DNA from: Suillus spraguei | Lineage: Eukaryota; Basidiomycota; Agaricomycetes; Boletales; Suillaceae | Assembly (NCBI GenBank): GCA_016800925.1 | Contig: JABCPU010000030.1 | Coordinates: 248,001-312,000, forward strand | Direction of reading: 5' to 3' | DNA: 64,000 nt | Shown here: piece by piece, positions 33,740 to 46,764 of the stretch | Position numbering within the stretch: the stretch's first letter is position 1 | How the letters are laid out: each line of letters starts with the position of its first letter | The notes under the pieces: model-generated | Seen by the model: only the letters and a program-made list of their open reading frames with translations | What the model was told of the DNA's origin: nothing | Databases searched by the model: none | Made by a program: the position numbers and the translations under genes

Positions 33740-34680
33740 GATAAGAACTTGGGTAGTAGGGCGATCTGCAGTAGGCGCTATTTTCCCAGCAATTTATATG
33801 CATCTGTATCCTCTTTATCTGCATTGATCAGTTACAGAATTCATCATTTAAGGAGACCCAAACAAATAAATACCAGGTTTTTCTCCCCGAGGAGTCGTCG
33901 TAGTCGTTGTCATCAACTGATTATCAGACACATCGTCAAGGCTCGTGGCCAACATGCTTTACAACGATTCATGCGCGTGTCCAGAACCCGACGCATCTTT
34001 ACTTCTGACTCACCATGAAAAACAGACCTTGAACACTGATCTCCGCGGTCGTCATCTCGAGTGTCCTAGGTAGTGAGTACTGCTTGAGGAAGCGAGGAAC
34101 AACACCCCCATGTACTAGAACTTTCGAAACCTTCCGACGCGTTGTGCATATGTATCACAGGTTTTGTCTTCGTCTCTGAGAAAAACGTGGCAGGAGCGTG
34201 TTAAACCATGGCATCGAAGTCGAAGTGCAAACGACTCATTTGTTGCTTCTCGGAAGGTCAGTGCTAGCGTCAGCATAGTAAGTAGTACCGCTCACCGATT
34301 CCTCACCCTAAGTTTCATCAGACATTCTGGTAATTTGGCAGCTTCGATCAGTCATGGATACAGTTTACTAAGAGAGTCAGAACAAACAATATGAACCGAA
34401 ATATTCTACAGAAAGTTGATATTGTACACGAGATATTGATGAAGCATGTCAGAACAACAATAAGGAATGGTATAGCACACGACACCAATGAAACTTGTGC
34501 TGAGGGTAGATCTTTACGGCTTGTGAGCTGTAGATTCAACATTAAGTGCCTAAAATGTGGCTGGTGTAACGGTATAGCTGTAGGGGGTTAATGCCGACAG
34601 CAAACATCAGAAGCGCGGGATACAGGTTGCATCGGATCAATGCAGCATCTCTAACATCCTCTCGTACCAAACTGCTCTCC
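33740..34680. other. Intergenic, no gene recognised
   Basis: Only short frames; presumed promoter of the upstream gene and 3' flank of the membrane protein gene. Confidence 0.45.
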
Positions 34681-36614
34681 TCACCTGTAAGCCGTCGAGT
34701 CCCGTAAACGCCACCGTCGAAGAGGTCCCCACCACCAGAATGATGTCCATCCAAATACAAGGTCCGCCTCTGGCGCTGGTGGAGCATGTTGCGAGGGTCG
34801 AAGTTCAGGTTGGTAGCCGCGCCGCCGAAAGGACTGGTCCTGCGGCAGGAATTCTGGTTCTACAATTTTGTCTGGATTACTATTTCTGTCGTCGTCCACT
34901 TCAATCCTGATCTGTAGCCCCTGTCCTTCCCTTCGATCCCGCTCTACGCCTCGTAGTCCATAGCTACCCAATCCCCACCCGACGACCTGGGAACCAGGTT
35001 CCCGCATCGAATTTCGGGTCTCTTCAACGCCGAACACTTGGTGTATGCGTTCGACGCGCTCAACAGCTTGTATTCTCGCTGCGGTAAGATGTGCATGGCG
35101 CAAGCGTGCATACCATTTTTTTACAAATTGTAGAGGGAGCATGCTCCCCGACGACCCATTTGTCATCGAGCCTGCAGTCGACAGGGCATTGCCAGAAGCG
35201 AGAGCATTTGGCGATTCAGAAATGTCCGGTGCTTCGCGCCCCTCGCTGGAATCCCGACTATCAATGTGGTCGCGCTTTGTCGTGAATGTACCGGTGACGC
35301 CTTTCCACATGGTCTTGACCTTCTCCCGTTGCTCCTCTCTCTTCTGCGCTTTTAGTTTCCTCCTTCTTTCACGTTTCTCCTCCTTCATCAGCAGCTCTCC
35401 TACCTCGCCGACGCCCATCCCGGAACCAACCCACCACCACCATCCAAGAAAACTTTGCCACATGACCACACTCCACATTAGTTTCGGCATCCAACCATAC
35501 TGGTCTTGACTCGGTATGTAGATGAAATTAAGCGTGGTCGACATGAGAGCGAGAGCGATTGCGCCAGCACCGAAGGCTGCTGTCCCGCCATCGGTGCGCC
35601 ATGCCGCCTCCCGGTTAACAAAAAAGCCCCAGATTATTAGTGCAGAAGTAAACAGCAACGACAAAGCTGCATTGCACACGTTCCGGGTGTCCTCTGCGAG
35701 TGGCATCAAATTTATCCAGAAGATCGGTAGCAGTTGCATTGCAGCGGAGATAATGGCCAATGGACCTGATTACAAGCAGAAAGTAAACACAATGTTGAAA
35801 TCAGTATTGTAAGGATCATGCAGAACACAGATGATAAAGCGCCAATGACCCGTGCCCACATAGGAAGAATGTCGCAAAGTTCCGACACCGAGAAATGGTA
35901 TAATATCTGAGATCACGGAACATGATATCTTTATTCAAGACAAGGGGATACATTTGGAACAGACATGCAGGGGCTTCAGACGCGCACTCACCAAGCAGGC
36001 CAAAAATGAGTCTTGCCTCAAGGTTTGAGGGAAACAGCAAAGTCAGAAAATGAATATGAGTAATCTAGATAAGAGCATCGGTACGATCAGAGTGAACTGC
36101 AATCACTTGCACTGACCTGTATGACCATAGATGTAGTCGCATTCATTACGGTCCACGTAGCACTCTCAGCAATTGACCATCGGTGTGCATATACGACAGT
36201 AGGATCAGTGGTATTCGTCATATTGCTGCCAAAATTTGGCATGTCTACAGCCAGATAGCTTAACATGTATGGCCAATGCTGGCTCTCTTGTATGTTGGAG
36301 GAGAACACGACATAGAGAGTAGCGGTGGCAGAAGCGAGTAACGTCACTACCCCGGTGAGTTGCAGTATATAATTGACACGAGCTAGGGGCCAGTGATACT
36401 GAGCGGTAAAAAGCAGGTGAAGAAGCAAAACGACGACAAGCGTAATGACCACGCCTAACAGAAGGATCTGAACCGGTAACGACTCGACGAAGGCGGGTCT
36501 GAACTGCAGAATGGGGTCGCTGTCGTAACCACTGCTGTCGTTCTGGGCCATAGTAGAAGAGAGCTGAAAGATAACGGCGAAGAAGAAGATGGCAAGCGGA
36601 GCGGGTGGCATCAT
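34681..36614 (-). CDS. Basidiomycete multi-pass membrane protein of unknown function
   Basis: Exons 36614-36117, 36064-35992 and 35765-34681 (introns 52 and 226 nt) give 551 residues. There is an N-terminal signal-like segment, about seven hydrophobic spans (for example PVQILLLGVVITLVVVLLL, ALSLLFTSALIIWGFFV, FGAGAIALALMSTTLNFIYI, and a Trp-rich span near SFLGWWWWVG), a basic coiled segment (KEEKRERRRKLKAQKREEQ), and a long hydrophilic cytoplasmic tail with Ser/Glu-rich parts. I recall close relatives in many Agaricomycetes, where it is annotated as hypothetical. The start is the first of two adjacent ATG codons; a TTG four codons upstream is less likely. The second intron is long for this window and might hide a small exon. 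Confidence 0.75.
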
Positions 36615-37224
36615 GAACAGTTCCAAGAGACAATGTGACCAGTGTTACGCATGTCACACACTTGGCTTGCTTGGCTTCCGACGGTTCGTGTGAACAACGA
36701 TAAGACCCCAGGTGGAAAATGTTACTTGGCCGCCGTGTATCGGAGAATGCTAATCGGCAATTTCGTATACAGCAAAAAATTGAAACGCCTTGGCAGTGGA
36801 CCTATTACCCGTGGCCGCGCAAAATGCCTGGGACGAGAAAGAACAAGATTCAATACTCACGGGGGATTCCCTCATTAATGACACGACGCTAGAACTCGAT
36901 CTTCAAGGTTTGACAACCTAGCATAGATGATTAGAAACTATATGCACTGCTCCTACTAGGCGGACCAGGGCTGGTGAGAAAGTTATATACATAATGGGTG
37001 ACTATCCGAAGGCTCAAATAATGCGGAATAAACGAGAATAGAATTTTAAGGAAGTCGTGCCGCGATGCCGCTGTTTATTTGGGAAGAATTTGCAAAACAT
37101 TATTTCCTTGACCCTCTTATAAACTCTAAATCTGTAAGGGGGGTGGCCCCTTACAGATTAATCCGGCCATTTTGGGCCACTAACTCCGCTGACTAATCCA
37201 CAACCTTCATAACGTCTTCGAATA
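36615..37224. other. Intergenic, no gene recognised
   Basis: Upstream of the membrane protein gene, up to the TA target site (37223-37224) of the pogo-like element. Confidence 0.5.
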
Positions 37225-40200
37225 CTATGCCTCACGGTGGAATCGTCACCCCCGAAAGTCGTCAGTCACACTTTTGTCACAGCAGTTCACTGCTGCCGCT
37301 TCAAATTCCGCTCGGCAACGCCTAAAAAAATTGTTACAGGTCAAAAATTATGATTGGTTGGTGTGACGTGGAGTATTGTAGGGGATGTGGTTGTAATTAT
37401 AATGGCTGTATGGTGCAGGAAATGCTTCATGAGAATGAGAACTATGTGGTCCATGATGAGGCAAATGAACTTGATGCTGGTGTGAAGTAAAATGTCCGGA
37501 AAATTGCTGAGATGCTGGTATGTTGCTGCGAGTTGGATGTACAGGAGGATTGTAAGGTATTTCATGGCGTGGATCAGGACTATTTATGTTAGAATCATTA
37601 GGATGTTCGCGAGAAGAATAATGAGAGCTATTGGCAGGTAGTGCTGGAATGGGTGGAATTTCAATGGTGCAGCGCTGATGGTAGTTGAATTGTCAGTTGC
37701 TGATGTGGCGTTTCTCGCGCGCGTTCTGCCATTGCCAAACAGAGCTGAAAATCGTGGGTTGTTGGCCAGATGAGCATTAGGTGGGTCGGCAATGTACTCC
37801 TTGATTCTCGAAGTGAGAGTTGCAACGGTCCCTCGCGAGAAAGCCCAGAGCGCCAGCAATGGCGATAAAATCATCCTTGAGTCGATAAGAAGATAAGGCA
37901 TCAAAGGTTTTCGTTGTGATGTCGTGCTCGATTCGAGTAAGTCGAGCGCTGTCATCAGCCTTTTTCTTGGCTTGCTTCTCGGCTTCGGCTTTCTCCTTCT
38001 CGCGTTGTTCTGCTTCATGTTTATTAAAATCTTCCTCGAGTTCGGGCAGTGTGACGAAGCGCGATCGTAATTTGACGGATTTCCTCGTCCGTTTCTTCTT
38101 CTGATTGGCCAGCTGTGTGTTTGACTCGGATAATGCTCGCTGCCCAAGCGTACAATGTGCGTTCGCAGATTGGAGCTGCGCGGTAAGCATTCGGATGATT
38201 TCAAGGAGTTTTTTATTGTCGTGATACATCCGCTGAAGTTGGTTCCACAGTGCATCCTTGGATAAAGACATGGCATGGCTGTAAGGGGGCAGGAAAGGGA
38301 CTGGGAGAGGTTCTGATAATGGTGAGGAAGACCGGGTGACATGAGTAGCAGATTCGTTGCTGTGCGTTGTTGAGGAGGATGCCAGTGGCTGGGGAGAAGA
38401 TTGTATTGAGACGGGTGCAGCTGCTAGCTCCGGATCATCAGTTGTGGTCACGTCAGCGGTATTTTCTTCATCGGTCTCCTGTTCGTCTATGTCTATGCTC
38501 TCACCATCAGATTCCAGCTCAATGTCACTGCCGTTTCCATCTTCCGAGTCCTCCGAGTCATTGCCGGGGATATAATCTTCATCAACATCCATTTCCGTGT
38601 CACTTGTGAAGGAAAACGGTGAGGATGGAACTTCGGTAGGATAAGATGGTGGCATGTGGGCTTTGGATGATGACGCCATGCTTGGTGCAAAATCTCGCTC
38701 CGTGAAAACTGAAGGGTCAAGGGGGTACAATCCAGTCTTTTTGAACGCGTTTTTGATGAGCTCGGGAGTGATGGCATTCTGGGTGGACATATATTCATGA
38801 ATGAAATTGTAACGATCGATTTCGATGCCCTCAGCGAGACGTTTATCACAGTGCTTGGACCAGGCACGTTGCACAGATGAAAATACGTTCACATCAAGTG
38901 GCTGCATTTTATGGGTCACCTTCGAAGGGAATGCATGACAGATGACACCATGCTTATATGCGGCCCTCTTCATCTTGTCCGTTTCATGTGAGTCATGCCC
39001 ATCATAGGTAAGAACAATGGGTTTTTCTGGATCGACACGGTGTTTCTCTGCGAAAGGAACAAAGAGTTCTGAGAACCACTTTTCGGCAATCTCACGATCT
39101 GTCCATCCTGATGGTGATGTCGAGAAGCTGTTTCATTAAGTTCACTAGATAAGACCACAGTAATCAGATGATCATGTTCACTCACCCTCCAACTTGATCT
39201 TTGAGATCTCGTAGGTCCGGAGGTGGCCCATCAGTAAGAACAAACCAGGGTGGCATTCTAACTCCTGCAGCAGAAATGCACTCGATAATTGTTACAAGCT
39301 CTAGGTTATCACTGTGCGTCCGGTACCGATTCACATCCTCTCTAGCAAAGATGAACTTGCTTCCATCATTCTTCCTTCCACCCCCCATCTGATTACCCTT
39401 TTCATCCATATTCCAATGATGCTCTGGCGGAATGCCCTTATATTTGACCTCGAGCTGCTTCCACATGTCAAAGAACTCCCCAATCGTAGCCTTGTTGAAG
39501 TTCTGGCTGCGCTTGGGATCTAGCCCACGTGGTTTTGACATACAAAGAGCAGGGTGCCGGCGTAGAAAGCCATAGTGCCAGTTGTGTCCTGGATAATGAC
39601 CAGTGAGATCAAAAACCTGAGCACGTAACTGCTTTGGGTGAAGAGGCTTGGCCATTGATGAATTAAGGTTGCACCAGTCGAGAATGGTCTGCTCTTGTGC
39701 AGGCGTGAGGATCTGCTGACCTACATGTGCCTCGCGACGTGGTTTATGTTCCCCTGAGTACCGTTCACCCAAAGTTGTGCGAGGTATCTAGTTTGATAAA
39801 ATCATGAGAGTTATTAAAACAGTGACTCGGAGAGGGCAAAATACTAGCTTACATTATTGGCCAATGCGGCTTCTTTGATGGTCTTGTAGACCTTGGTTGT
39901 AATCCCCTGGATGGCAGTCTGGATCCGCTGCTCATAAGTGGGATCACGCGACTCTCGTGATTTGCCTTTTGGGCGAACCATGCCTGAATGTGTCAGCTCA
40001 CTGAAAAGTCGTCACAGCCAGTCAACAGCCAGTGGTAGTATTTTTTAGAACTCCGCCACGGCAGCGCTCGGCTGGCTGTCACCAGCGTGACTTTGACGGC
40101 TTTCAATGAACTTCACCGTTTCTTAATAAAAATTGATCGTTCAACCTCGCAATGAAAGGTGCATGATAGAAACATCGACTCAAGTTCTGAATTGTGTGTA

Positions 40201-40271
40201 GAGGTAAGAATTGAGTGAGATATTTAGGTCGTGACGACTTTCGGGGGTGACGATTCCACCGTGAGGCATAG
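37225..40271 (-). mobile_element. pogo-like (Tc1/mariner superfamily) DNA transposon, minus copy
   Basis: 3047 bp with perfect 40-bp terminal inverted repeats (37225-37264 and 40232-40271, starting CTATGCCTCACGGTGGAATC) and TA duplications (37223-37224, 40272-40273). It matches the plus copy at 48270-51320 almost base for base, in reverse orientation. The only differences I could find are four one-base homopolymer contractions, three of them in the transposase gene. Confidence 0.95.
37777..39981 (-). pseudogene. DDE transposase of minus copy, C-terminus shifted
   Basis: Same gene as 48560-51196: exons 39981-39853, 39787-39186 and 39127-37777. The catalytic region and most of the C-terminal part are intact. 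A run of three instead of four bases at 37844-37846 shifts the frame, so translation ends 24 codons later and loses the SAP-like segment and the rest (693 instead of 837 residues). Two further one-base contractions follow. May still supply active transposase. Confidence 0.75.
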
Positions 40272-40469
40272 TATCCCTAGGTTTTACTTTAGCGAAAAAA
40301 AGACAATCTGAAGGAGGAGATTCGATTCTGGTGCGATCTAGTCATGTGATCAAGACTGCACCCTATCTTAGACTGTGACACACGAAATGAAGCGCATCTT
40401 TTTCGAGTGAACTGGTTGCGATTCATGTATGATCTAGATAAATTCCTGAGTACATATAAAGATTTTGGT

Positions 40470-43297
40470 CTAAGGAGGGGGTAATGTAGATTCCAACGAT
40501 GCAGATGGCACAGAATCCAGTTTCATGGATGGTGCGATTAGTAAAGGTTCATCTCCAGCAGCTGTATTCAGTTGCGCAGCCATCAGCGTCCGGAACCTCG
40601 AATCCTTCGAGTTCACAAGCTGCTTATATGTCCCTGACTCTGTAATCCGACCATCTGAGTACAAAACAACCCTGTCAGTTTAATCCTGGATAAAAAAAGA
40701 GGCAGGAGGCATCACCTTCAAGTACGACGATTCGCTCCGCGCGTGCAATAGTTGACAAGCGATGTGCAACAATCAGACACGTCGTGTGTCGTGCTCGCAG
40801 GATCTTGTCAATGGCGTCATTGACCTGCGCAGGTCCTGTTAGAACAAGGCCACTGAAGCAGGGCGTAAAGTATCTTACCCTGTGTTCCGACGCAGCATCA
40901 AGCGAGCTGGTCGCTTCATCGAGTGCCAAAATCTTGGGCTTTTTCAGTAGCGCACGGGCAATCGCTAGGCGCTGCCTTTGTCCACCACTCAAGCTCAGAC
41001 GACCAACTAAATAAAATAATCGTCAAACAGTCCACACCAAGCAGAAAGGAAGTGGTACAAACTTTCAGTGTCGAACCCCTTCGGCATCCCAAAGATGAAC
41101 TCGCAGTTTGCCTCACGTGCAGCAGTTTCGATCTCCTCGCGCGTAGCATCCTTGTTTCCGAAGGCAATGTTCGATGCAATGGTCCCTGTGAAGAGGACGG
41201 GATCCTGGGCGGCTGTTGACACAAAAGCGGATGTAAATGCAGAGGTGAGCACTTGCCTGGGGAACAATGCCAATCATACTGCGCCATGACGAAGGATTGA
41301 ATTCACGGATATCTATCATGCCATGTTAACGCTCCATAAAGAGGTGAGATGGGCACTACCCACCTTGACCATCAAAGGTCACTTTCCCGCGCACAGGATC
41401 GTAGTACCGCAGAAGCAAAGAATGTACAGACGACTTTCCACCACCACTCTTTCCCCTGTATACTCCAGGGTTAACGGTACCAACAACAGCTGCTAGCCCA
41501 TGCGACTTACACGATTGCTACGCTCTCTCCGACGCCGATCTCGAGATTGAAATCATCGAGGATTTGCACACCTTTCCGACTGGGATACTCGAACCCGACG
41601 TTCTGGAATTTCACCGTGCCATAGCGCGAAGCATCGACCTCAATACCTCCATGGGACGGAATCGCTGGTGTGCGGTCAAGTAGCTCAAATATGCGTGTAC
41701 CCGCACCAATCCCACGCATAATGGACGACTAATACCGCTTAGTTTAGTGGAGACTGTCAGAGTATCGAAAACCTACGAAAAATGAACTGTGCAGGGCGGC
41801 GTTGCAGTGAACATATCATAAGTGGAAGAGGACTCACGTCAACATTTGAAGACCTGAGCCAACATATACAGTATATAGCAGGAGACTTGTCAGGTCTCCG
41901 ACAGTGATCGCACCCTGCGAAACTAGTGTTCCTCCTACACGAACGTATTTAGAAAATTTCACCAACATACAAAGAAGCCGTGAACAAGCTACACACCGTA
42001 TCCAAGCAGCCCAAGGATAGTCACATTTCCGCTCCAACTAGTGCTCCCGAAGAAGATTCCTGATGCGACCGCCTCCTTCCGAGCTAGCGCCAGGACGTGT
42101 GTCACCCGGTCGTGGAACTTTCCCTCCTCTTGGTCGCGTGCATTGAATGCTTGAATTGTCCGTAGAGCCGAGAGCGACTCTTGTGCAACCTGGAGTATAA
42201 TAGAAGAATGTAACAAGGGAAAGAGAAGCTAAAACTGACCTTGGTCATTTCACCCATAGCTTCTTGCGTCTGGTTGGAAAGCTTTTTCAGGTACCGACCA
42301 TAGAATACCTACAAGCGCTCAGATTCCGTTGCAATAAAATGAGGTTCTGCTCACAGCACCGAGAGAGACTGGTGGAACAATTCCCAACATCATCACGGTT
42401 AGCGTGGGGGACAAGTAGAACATAGCACCAACTGAAAAGGATATACCCATTCATGACTGATAGCAGCACATCTGTATATACGACACTTACGGCCAACAGA
42501 TGACATCACGATAGCTCGCAGTCCATCTGAAAGATTCTGTGTAACACTGCGTGTAACGGTTTCAATAGATCTTTCTTGGATACGGCACTGTGAGATCCTA
42601 CCTCTCTCCAACAATGCTCGAATCGGCAGTCAGTCTGCTCAAAACATCACCCTCCCCCCTCTCCACAAATTCGACTTCTTGTCTCAGAGCCGCCGCATAC
42701 GCCCGCTCTCTCAACCGCGCAACAATTCGCTGGCCCGACATTCGCATGAGGAACGACCTTGCTGCATTGCATGTTGCTCCCGTCGTAAACAAAACAAGAA
42801 GAGCCGCTGAGGCTTGTCCAATTGACAAACCAAATGGTATTTCCTGCACAGGCGAGTCAACCACGTCACCGCCTAACTGTCAATTCACTCACAGGGTTTG
42901 CAGAAGAGAAAAAATCTATCAATTTTCCGATCGTGAACGGGACGCTCATCGCAACTGAAGACGACACCAGCAATAAGCCCACTGCAAGTAACAAAGGCCT
43001 CTTCTCCTGCTTAGCCAGTGCAACGATTTTCCGGAACGAGGAACTACTGCCAGGTGCAGGCTGGAAAGCAGATGGCAGGAACCTCGTAAACCCAGAGATC
43101 TTCTTGGTAGGTGTCTCAGTTGCATAGAAACGCGAGGTCTGAATAGAAAAGGGATATGTCCGTCTCTTGGAGAGAATGCGTTGGGTCTGTGACGAAAGCG
43201 CTAAGGGCCGGACATTATTATGGCAAGACGCCAGCACCCCGCCAGTGATACTTGGGACTCGAACTCGGCAATTGGACACGTAGATGCCCAGCAGCAT
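40470..43297 (-). CDS. MDL1: Mitochondrial ABC half-transporter, MDL1/ABCB10 type
   Basis: About 15 exons with introns near 50 nt; every junction I followed is in frame. The N-terminus is basic and Ser/Arg-rich, a mitochondrial targeting sequence, followed by membrane spans ([16 protein letters not shown] and others). The nucleotide-binding domain has Walker [10 protein letters not shown], the Q-loop VPQDP, signature [17 protein letters not shown], Walker [13 protein letters not shown] and the H-loop IVAHRLST. Mdl1 exports peptides from the mitochondrial matrix; [12 protein letters not shown] and GRITESGTY fit that group. Exon 8 is only 10 nt (41777-41786), and one intron (41205-41256) has a GC-AG boundary. 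It faces the GEP4-like gene across a shared 445-bp upstream region. ATM1-type proteins are the alternative but fit less well. Confidence 0.88.
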
Positions 43298-43742
43298 ATT
43301 CTATCACAAGTTAAGCATCAAAGCCGCGTGTTCAACGCTCTACCGTTTTCTATCCAGCCGAAGAATACAATTTATGTAAATCCAAGTCATACTTGCCCAG
43401 TGTGACTTCTGCCACACTATTTGTGCCTTGTTTGGTTCAATGTTTCCTCATTGCAACTTTCAGTCAAACTTTATTGATAGACCAAATAATTATTTAATTT
43501 CTAAATTTTCGACGCCGTTTTCAATTATGTTTTCGACTGTCTGATTTGTTGGTTTCGTTCGGCATCGACGGCACGGACTGAGTGTTATGCGATCGCCGAA
43601 CGGCGAGTGGCTGCCGATAACCACGATGAGGGAGTTGCTGGAGACAAGCCTTGCTGCTGCCCAGAATTCAGCGATGGCAAAGACGAACACAAGCCGAAAT
43701 CGCACTAAGTCCACACCTAGAGAACTTACTAAGTTATGATCG
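43298..43742. promoter_or_regulatory. Shared upstream region of divergent MDL1 and GEP4-type genes
   Basis: 445 bp separate the two start codons of oppositely transcribed genes, both for mitochondrial proteins. No clear TATA box was identified; the stretch near 43480-43510 is AT-rich. Short minus-strand frames here are not supported as genes. Confidence 0.4.
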
Positions 43743-44689
43743 ATGTCCTTGAACATCCCAGGCATCCTTGCTCCGTTTCACTTACTCAAGAATCCTCGAC
43801 TTGTCATTCCCCATGTGACAGTAAAAGGTCGCCCTAGTTCTCTGCATTCATAGCCATAACTAACGCTAGACTACAGACAGATATTCGCCAAATTGATTTT
43901 TTGGCGCTTCGAAATGCAGGCTACAGAGGAGCAGTCTTCGATAAAGACAATTGCTTGGTAAGTCACCAGATTTTTGGCGTCTCTATTCTCCTGAACACAC
44001 AGCAGACGATTCCGTATGAAGACATCCTTGTGCCACAGCTCAACGTGAGTTTAAAGGGCCATGAATTGAAGTCAGATGTTACAAAATTATTTCGCAGGAC
44101 GCCTGGAGAGAATGTCGTGAGGCATTTGGGGAAGGAACGTGATCATCGTCGGTAATTCCGCTGGCACCAAGTACGACGCCGGAGGAATCCAGGTATGGCC
44201 AGCATTCGTCCAACATAGTCAGAAGCTGAACATACACAGGCAGAATCGGTGTCATATCACCTCTCTGTTCCTGTTCTCCGACATGACACTCTTAAGCCTG
44301 GTTATTCCTGCATCGCTTCAATACGCTCCTACTTTTCGTCTCTTTCCGTTCCAATCCCCGATGATGAACTGGTTATAGTCGGAGACCGCATATTTACGGA
44401 TGTGATCATGGCAAACAGAATGCGCTCTGGTTTCGCCTCGTCTTCGAATGACGCACCTGCTCGTGCGAGGATTGGCGGACCCCTTGCTATCTGGACGGAC
44501 GGTGTCTGGCAAAAAGAGAGCATGACGATGCGATGGGCGGAAAGGCGCTTGTTGGACTTGGTTCGAAAGTGGGCAGGACATGGAGAAACGTCTTCCGTGG
44601 GTACTGACATATTCGTGAGGGAACTCCCTTCCCCGGAACCTCGCAAAACTGGAAGCGCACTTACTAAATTTTTGGGCATGACGAGATAG
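43743..44689 (+). CDS. GEP4: Mitochondrial phosphatidylglycerophosphate phosphatase, GEP4 type (one-base frame break)
   Basis: Five exons (43743-43820, 43877-43957, 44006-44044, 44098-44192, 44240-44689). The HAD-type nucleophile motif DKDNCL follows GYRGAVF, as in Gep4, and VIIVGNSAG and VIVGDRIFTDV are the further HAD motifs. Gep4 removes the terminal phosphate of phosphatidylglycerophosphate in the mitochondrial matrix for cardiolipin synthesis. Exon 4 is 95 nt instead of the 96 needed: near 44136 the run GGAACGTG needs one more A to join EAFGEG to NVIIVG. Everything before and after is in frame and well conserved, so I suspect a sequence error or a very recent mutation. Expected length is 247 residues. 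Confidence 0.82.
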
Positions 44690-45203
44690 TGTGGTCGGCA
44701 ACTTTTCTGCATATAACGCCAACTACTGGATTCGAACCTATTACAGCTCAAGATCGGGAGGATTTGTCGGTTAGCGGTTGATTACAGCAGACACTGTACT
44801 TCTTTCTGTTGGAACTACTAGTTCACGAGTCATACCTATGTGTCATCTGTGACTCGTTATATGATACCTTAGGTCTATTCCACCAGTCCTGAGATGTTTG
44901 GTCGATTCTGCCAATATTAGGGTGGATGATCTGCTTCAAGTGGCACCGTACGTGATACCAAAGCCAAGTAGTGATTTTTAACGTCACGAACAGCATGTTG
45001 AACTTACATAATATCCAAGGGTGACGTTCGTAGATTCCTTCAGGATGCCAACAATTAAACAGGATTCTTCATACAGCATTGGACAGAACGAAAAATACTA
45101 TTCGTACTATGCACTGCATGCCAAAGTATTTACAGTTAGAGAGTAACGAAAGACAACAAACGAGTGACGTGCGGTTCACGCAGTCCATTTTAGTATATAG
45201 GCC
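44690..45203. other. Intergenic, no gene recognised
   Basis: Convergent 3' ends of the GEP4-type gene and the second chitinase copy; no repeat tail or minisatellite is present here. Confidence 0.5.
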
Positions 45204-46764
45204 CTATAACAGTTCCTTTCTGATAGAGTCTAGGAGTATATCGTCGTGATCACCAGCAGCTTCCCACATTGCGAAACCACGCAGCCCAGTCGTTTTAATA
45301 AAATTGCCCTTGAAAGCGAAAGAATTGGCATTGTCGAAGGAGACCATAACGTTCGAGGTTGGATTGTATGCATACGGCTGTAAAGCACTGAAATCAACAA
45401 TGCTGCTACAATACGTGATCAAAGATGGAAATCTTACATTGTGACTGCAAAAATCATATCTGTGGTGGATGCCATCAGCATACTTGCCATTATTGTTAAG
45501 GAAGCCGGCTTCCACGAGGCCCCGAAATGTGAATGTGCCATCTGGGCCACGTCTCGCGCCACAAACATCGACACTACTAGCGTCATCCCACCCGTCACCC
45601 GAGGGCTGCTTCGAGGCGTCGAAAGGAGGGTATGCAGCTAGCGTCGGCTCGCTAGGCACATCTGTCCTCTTGCTAGGCTCATCTGGCGTCTTCTTGCCAG
45701 ACTCATCTAGTGTCTCCTTTCAAGCGCATTTGACACAGACTTGGAGGCGTCGGACGAAGATACACTGTACGAACGGCCAAATGAAGCAACTCCAAGCACG
45801 ATTTTGTTACTCGGCATGCCTGCGGCAGTCCAAGCCTTGATGCAGAAACTGCCGAGCCCTGTTGGTTCTCGGGAGAGGCGCAGGTATCGTCCATCGGTGC
45901 GTTTGGCCCCACAGACTTAGACCAAGGGCCCCAAACGTCGTAGTTCATCAAGGTGATGTGATCGAAGACTTGCGCAAAACCGGGGATGTCAGCAGAAGGC
46001 TTTCCGCTAGCATCTATGAAGGGTGCAAGGGATACCGCGGCTGAGAGTGTCAGTTTTTCCCCCACTGGGTCTTTGCGAAGCTCCTGGAGGAATTCAAGAT
46101 AATTGGACGTATCACCGGCGCTAATGGGATTGCAACCGACATCCTTTGTGCCGGGATACTCCCAGCTGTTCGAAATCAAGGACAGCTGGGGTTAGCGCAT
46201 GAATTTGATATCACGAGTATCCACGTACTCAAACTGGATGCCATCAAGCTTGTATTTATGAACGAAATCTGTCAAGGTCTTGACAAATGTCGTCCGGCTT
46301 TCAGATGTGGCAATGTTGGAAGAGAACCAAACACTCCCAAGCCAGCTCCAACCGCAACATGGGCTTGAACACCCTGCACGTGCCTTAGACATCAATTGTA
46401 AAAGCAATAAACTATCGTTCGCTCACATGTGACTGGGCATTGGAAACGAACTGAGAAAGTAGATTGGCGTGAGAGTCGTCTAGGCTTATACCGTCGGCGC
46501 TTGAAGTGGCGCTTCTAAGAGGCATTATCGCGTCAATCACCCACCAAAGTGATATGCAATTAAGCCAGCACAGGAAACTTACACAAATGAGTAGTACATG
46601 GTATTGTACTTCCCCCAGCTGACTGAAGACAGCGGGAATTTGGTAGCATGCGAGCTCGCGTACCAAGCTGCCATGACCGGAGGAGAGGGTGGAGATTGTA
46701 CGGCGGATTCGCTCGCGCTCACAGAACAAAGAGCAAGAAGAGGTACAGTGAGGATAGACAGCAT
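45204..46764 (-). pseudogene. GH18 chitinase paralogue, frame-broken, no repeat tail
   Basis: Same four-exon layout as 13258-16516: exon 1 46764-46583 (182 nt) and exon 2 46514-46427 (88 nt) have identical lengths, exon 3 46373-46229 is one base shorter (145 against 146) because GGAGGCTGG became GGAGCTGG, and exon 4 starts at 46165. A second base is lost near 45841 and the frame changes again near 45715. The signal peptide and barrel are otherwise recognisable, ending at GLRGFAMWEAAGDHDDILLD and a stop at 45204. The catalytic motif reads DGIQFDWEY: the catalytic Glu and the adjacent Asp are kept, and only the earlier Asp is Gln. It therefore resembles an active enzyme more than copy 1 does, but the frameshifts disable it. 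Confidence 0.8.

Noticed and set aside
37585..38342. Alternative 250-codon frames inside both pogo-like copies
   Set aside because: They overlap the transposase coding region in another frame and are equally open in both copies only because the copies are nearly identical.
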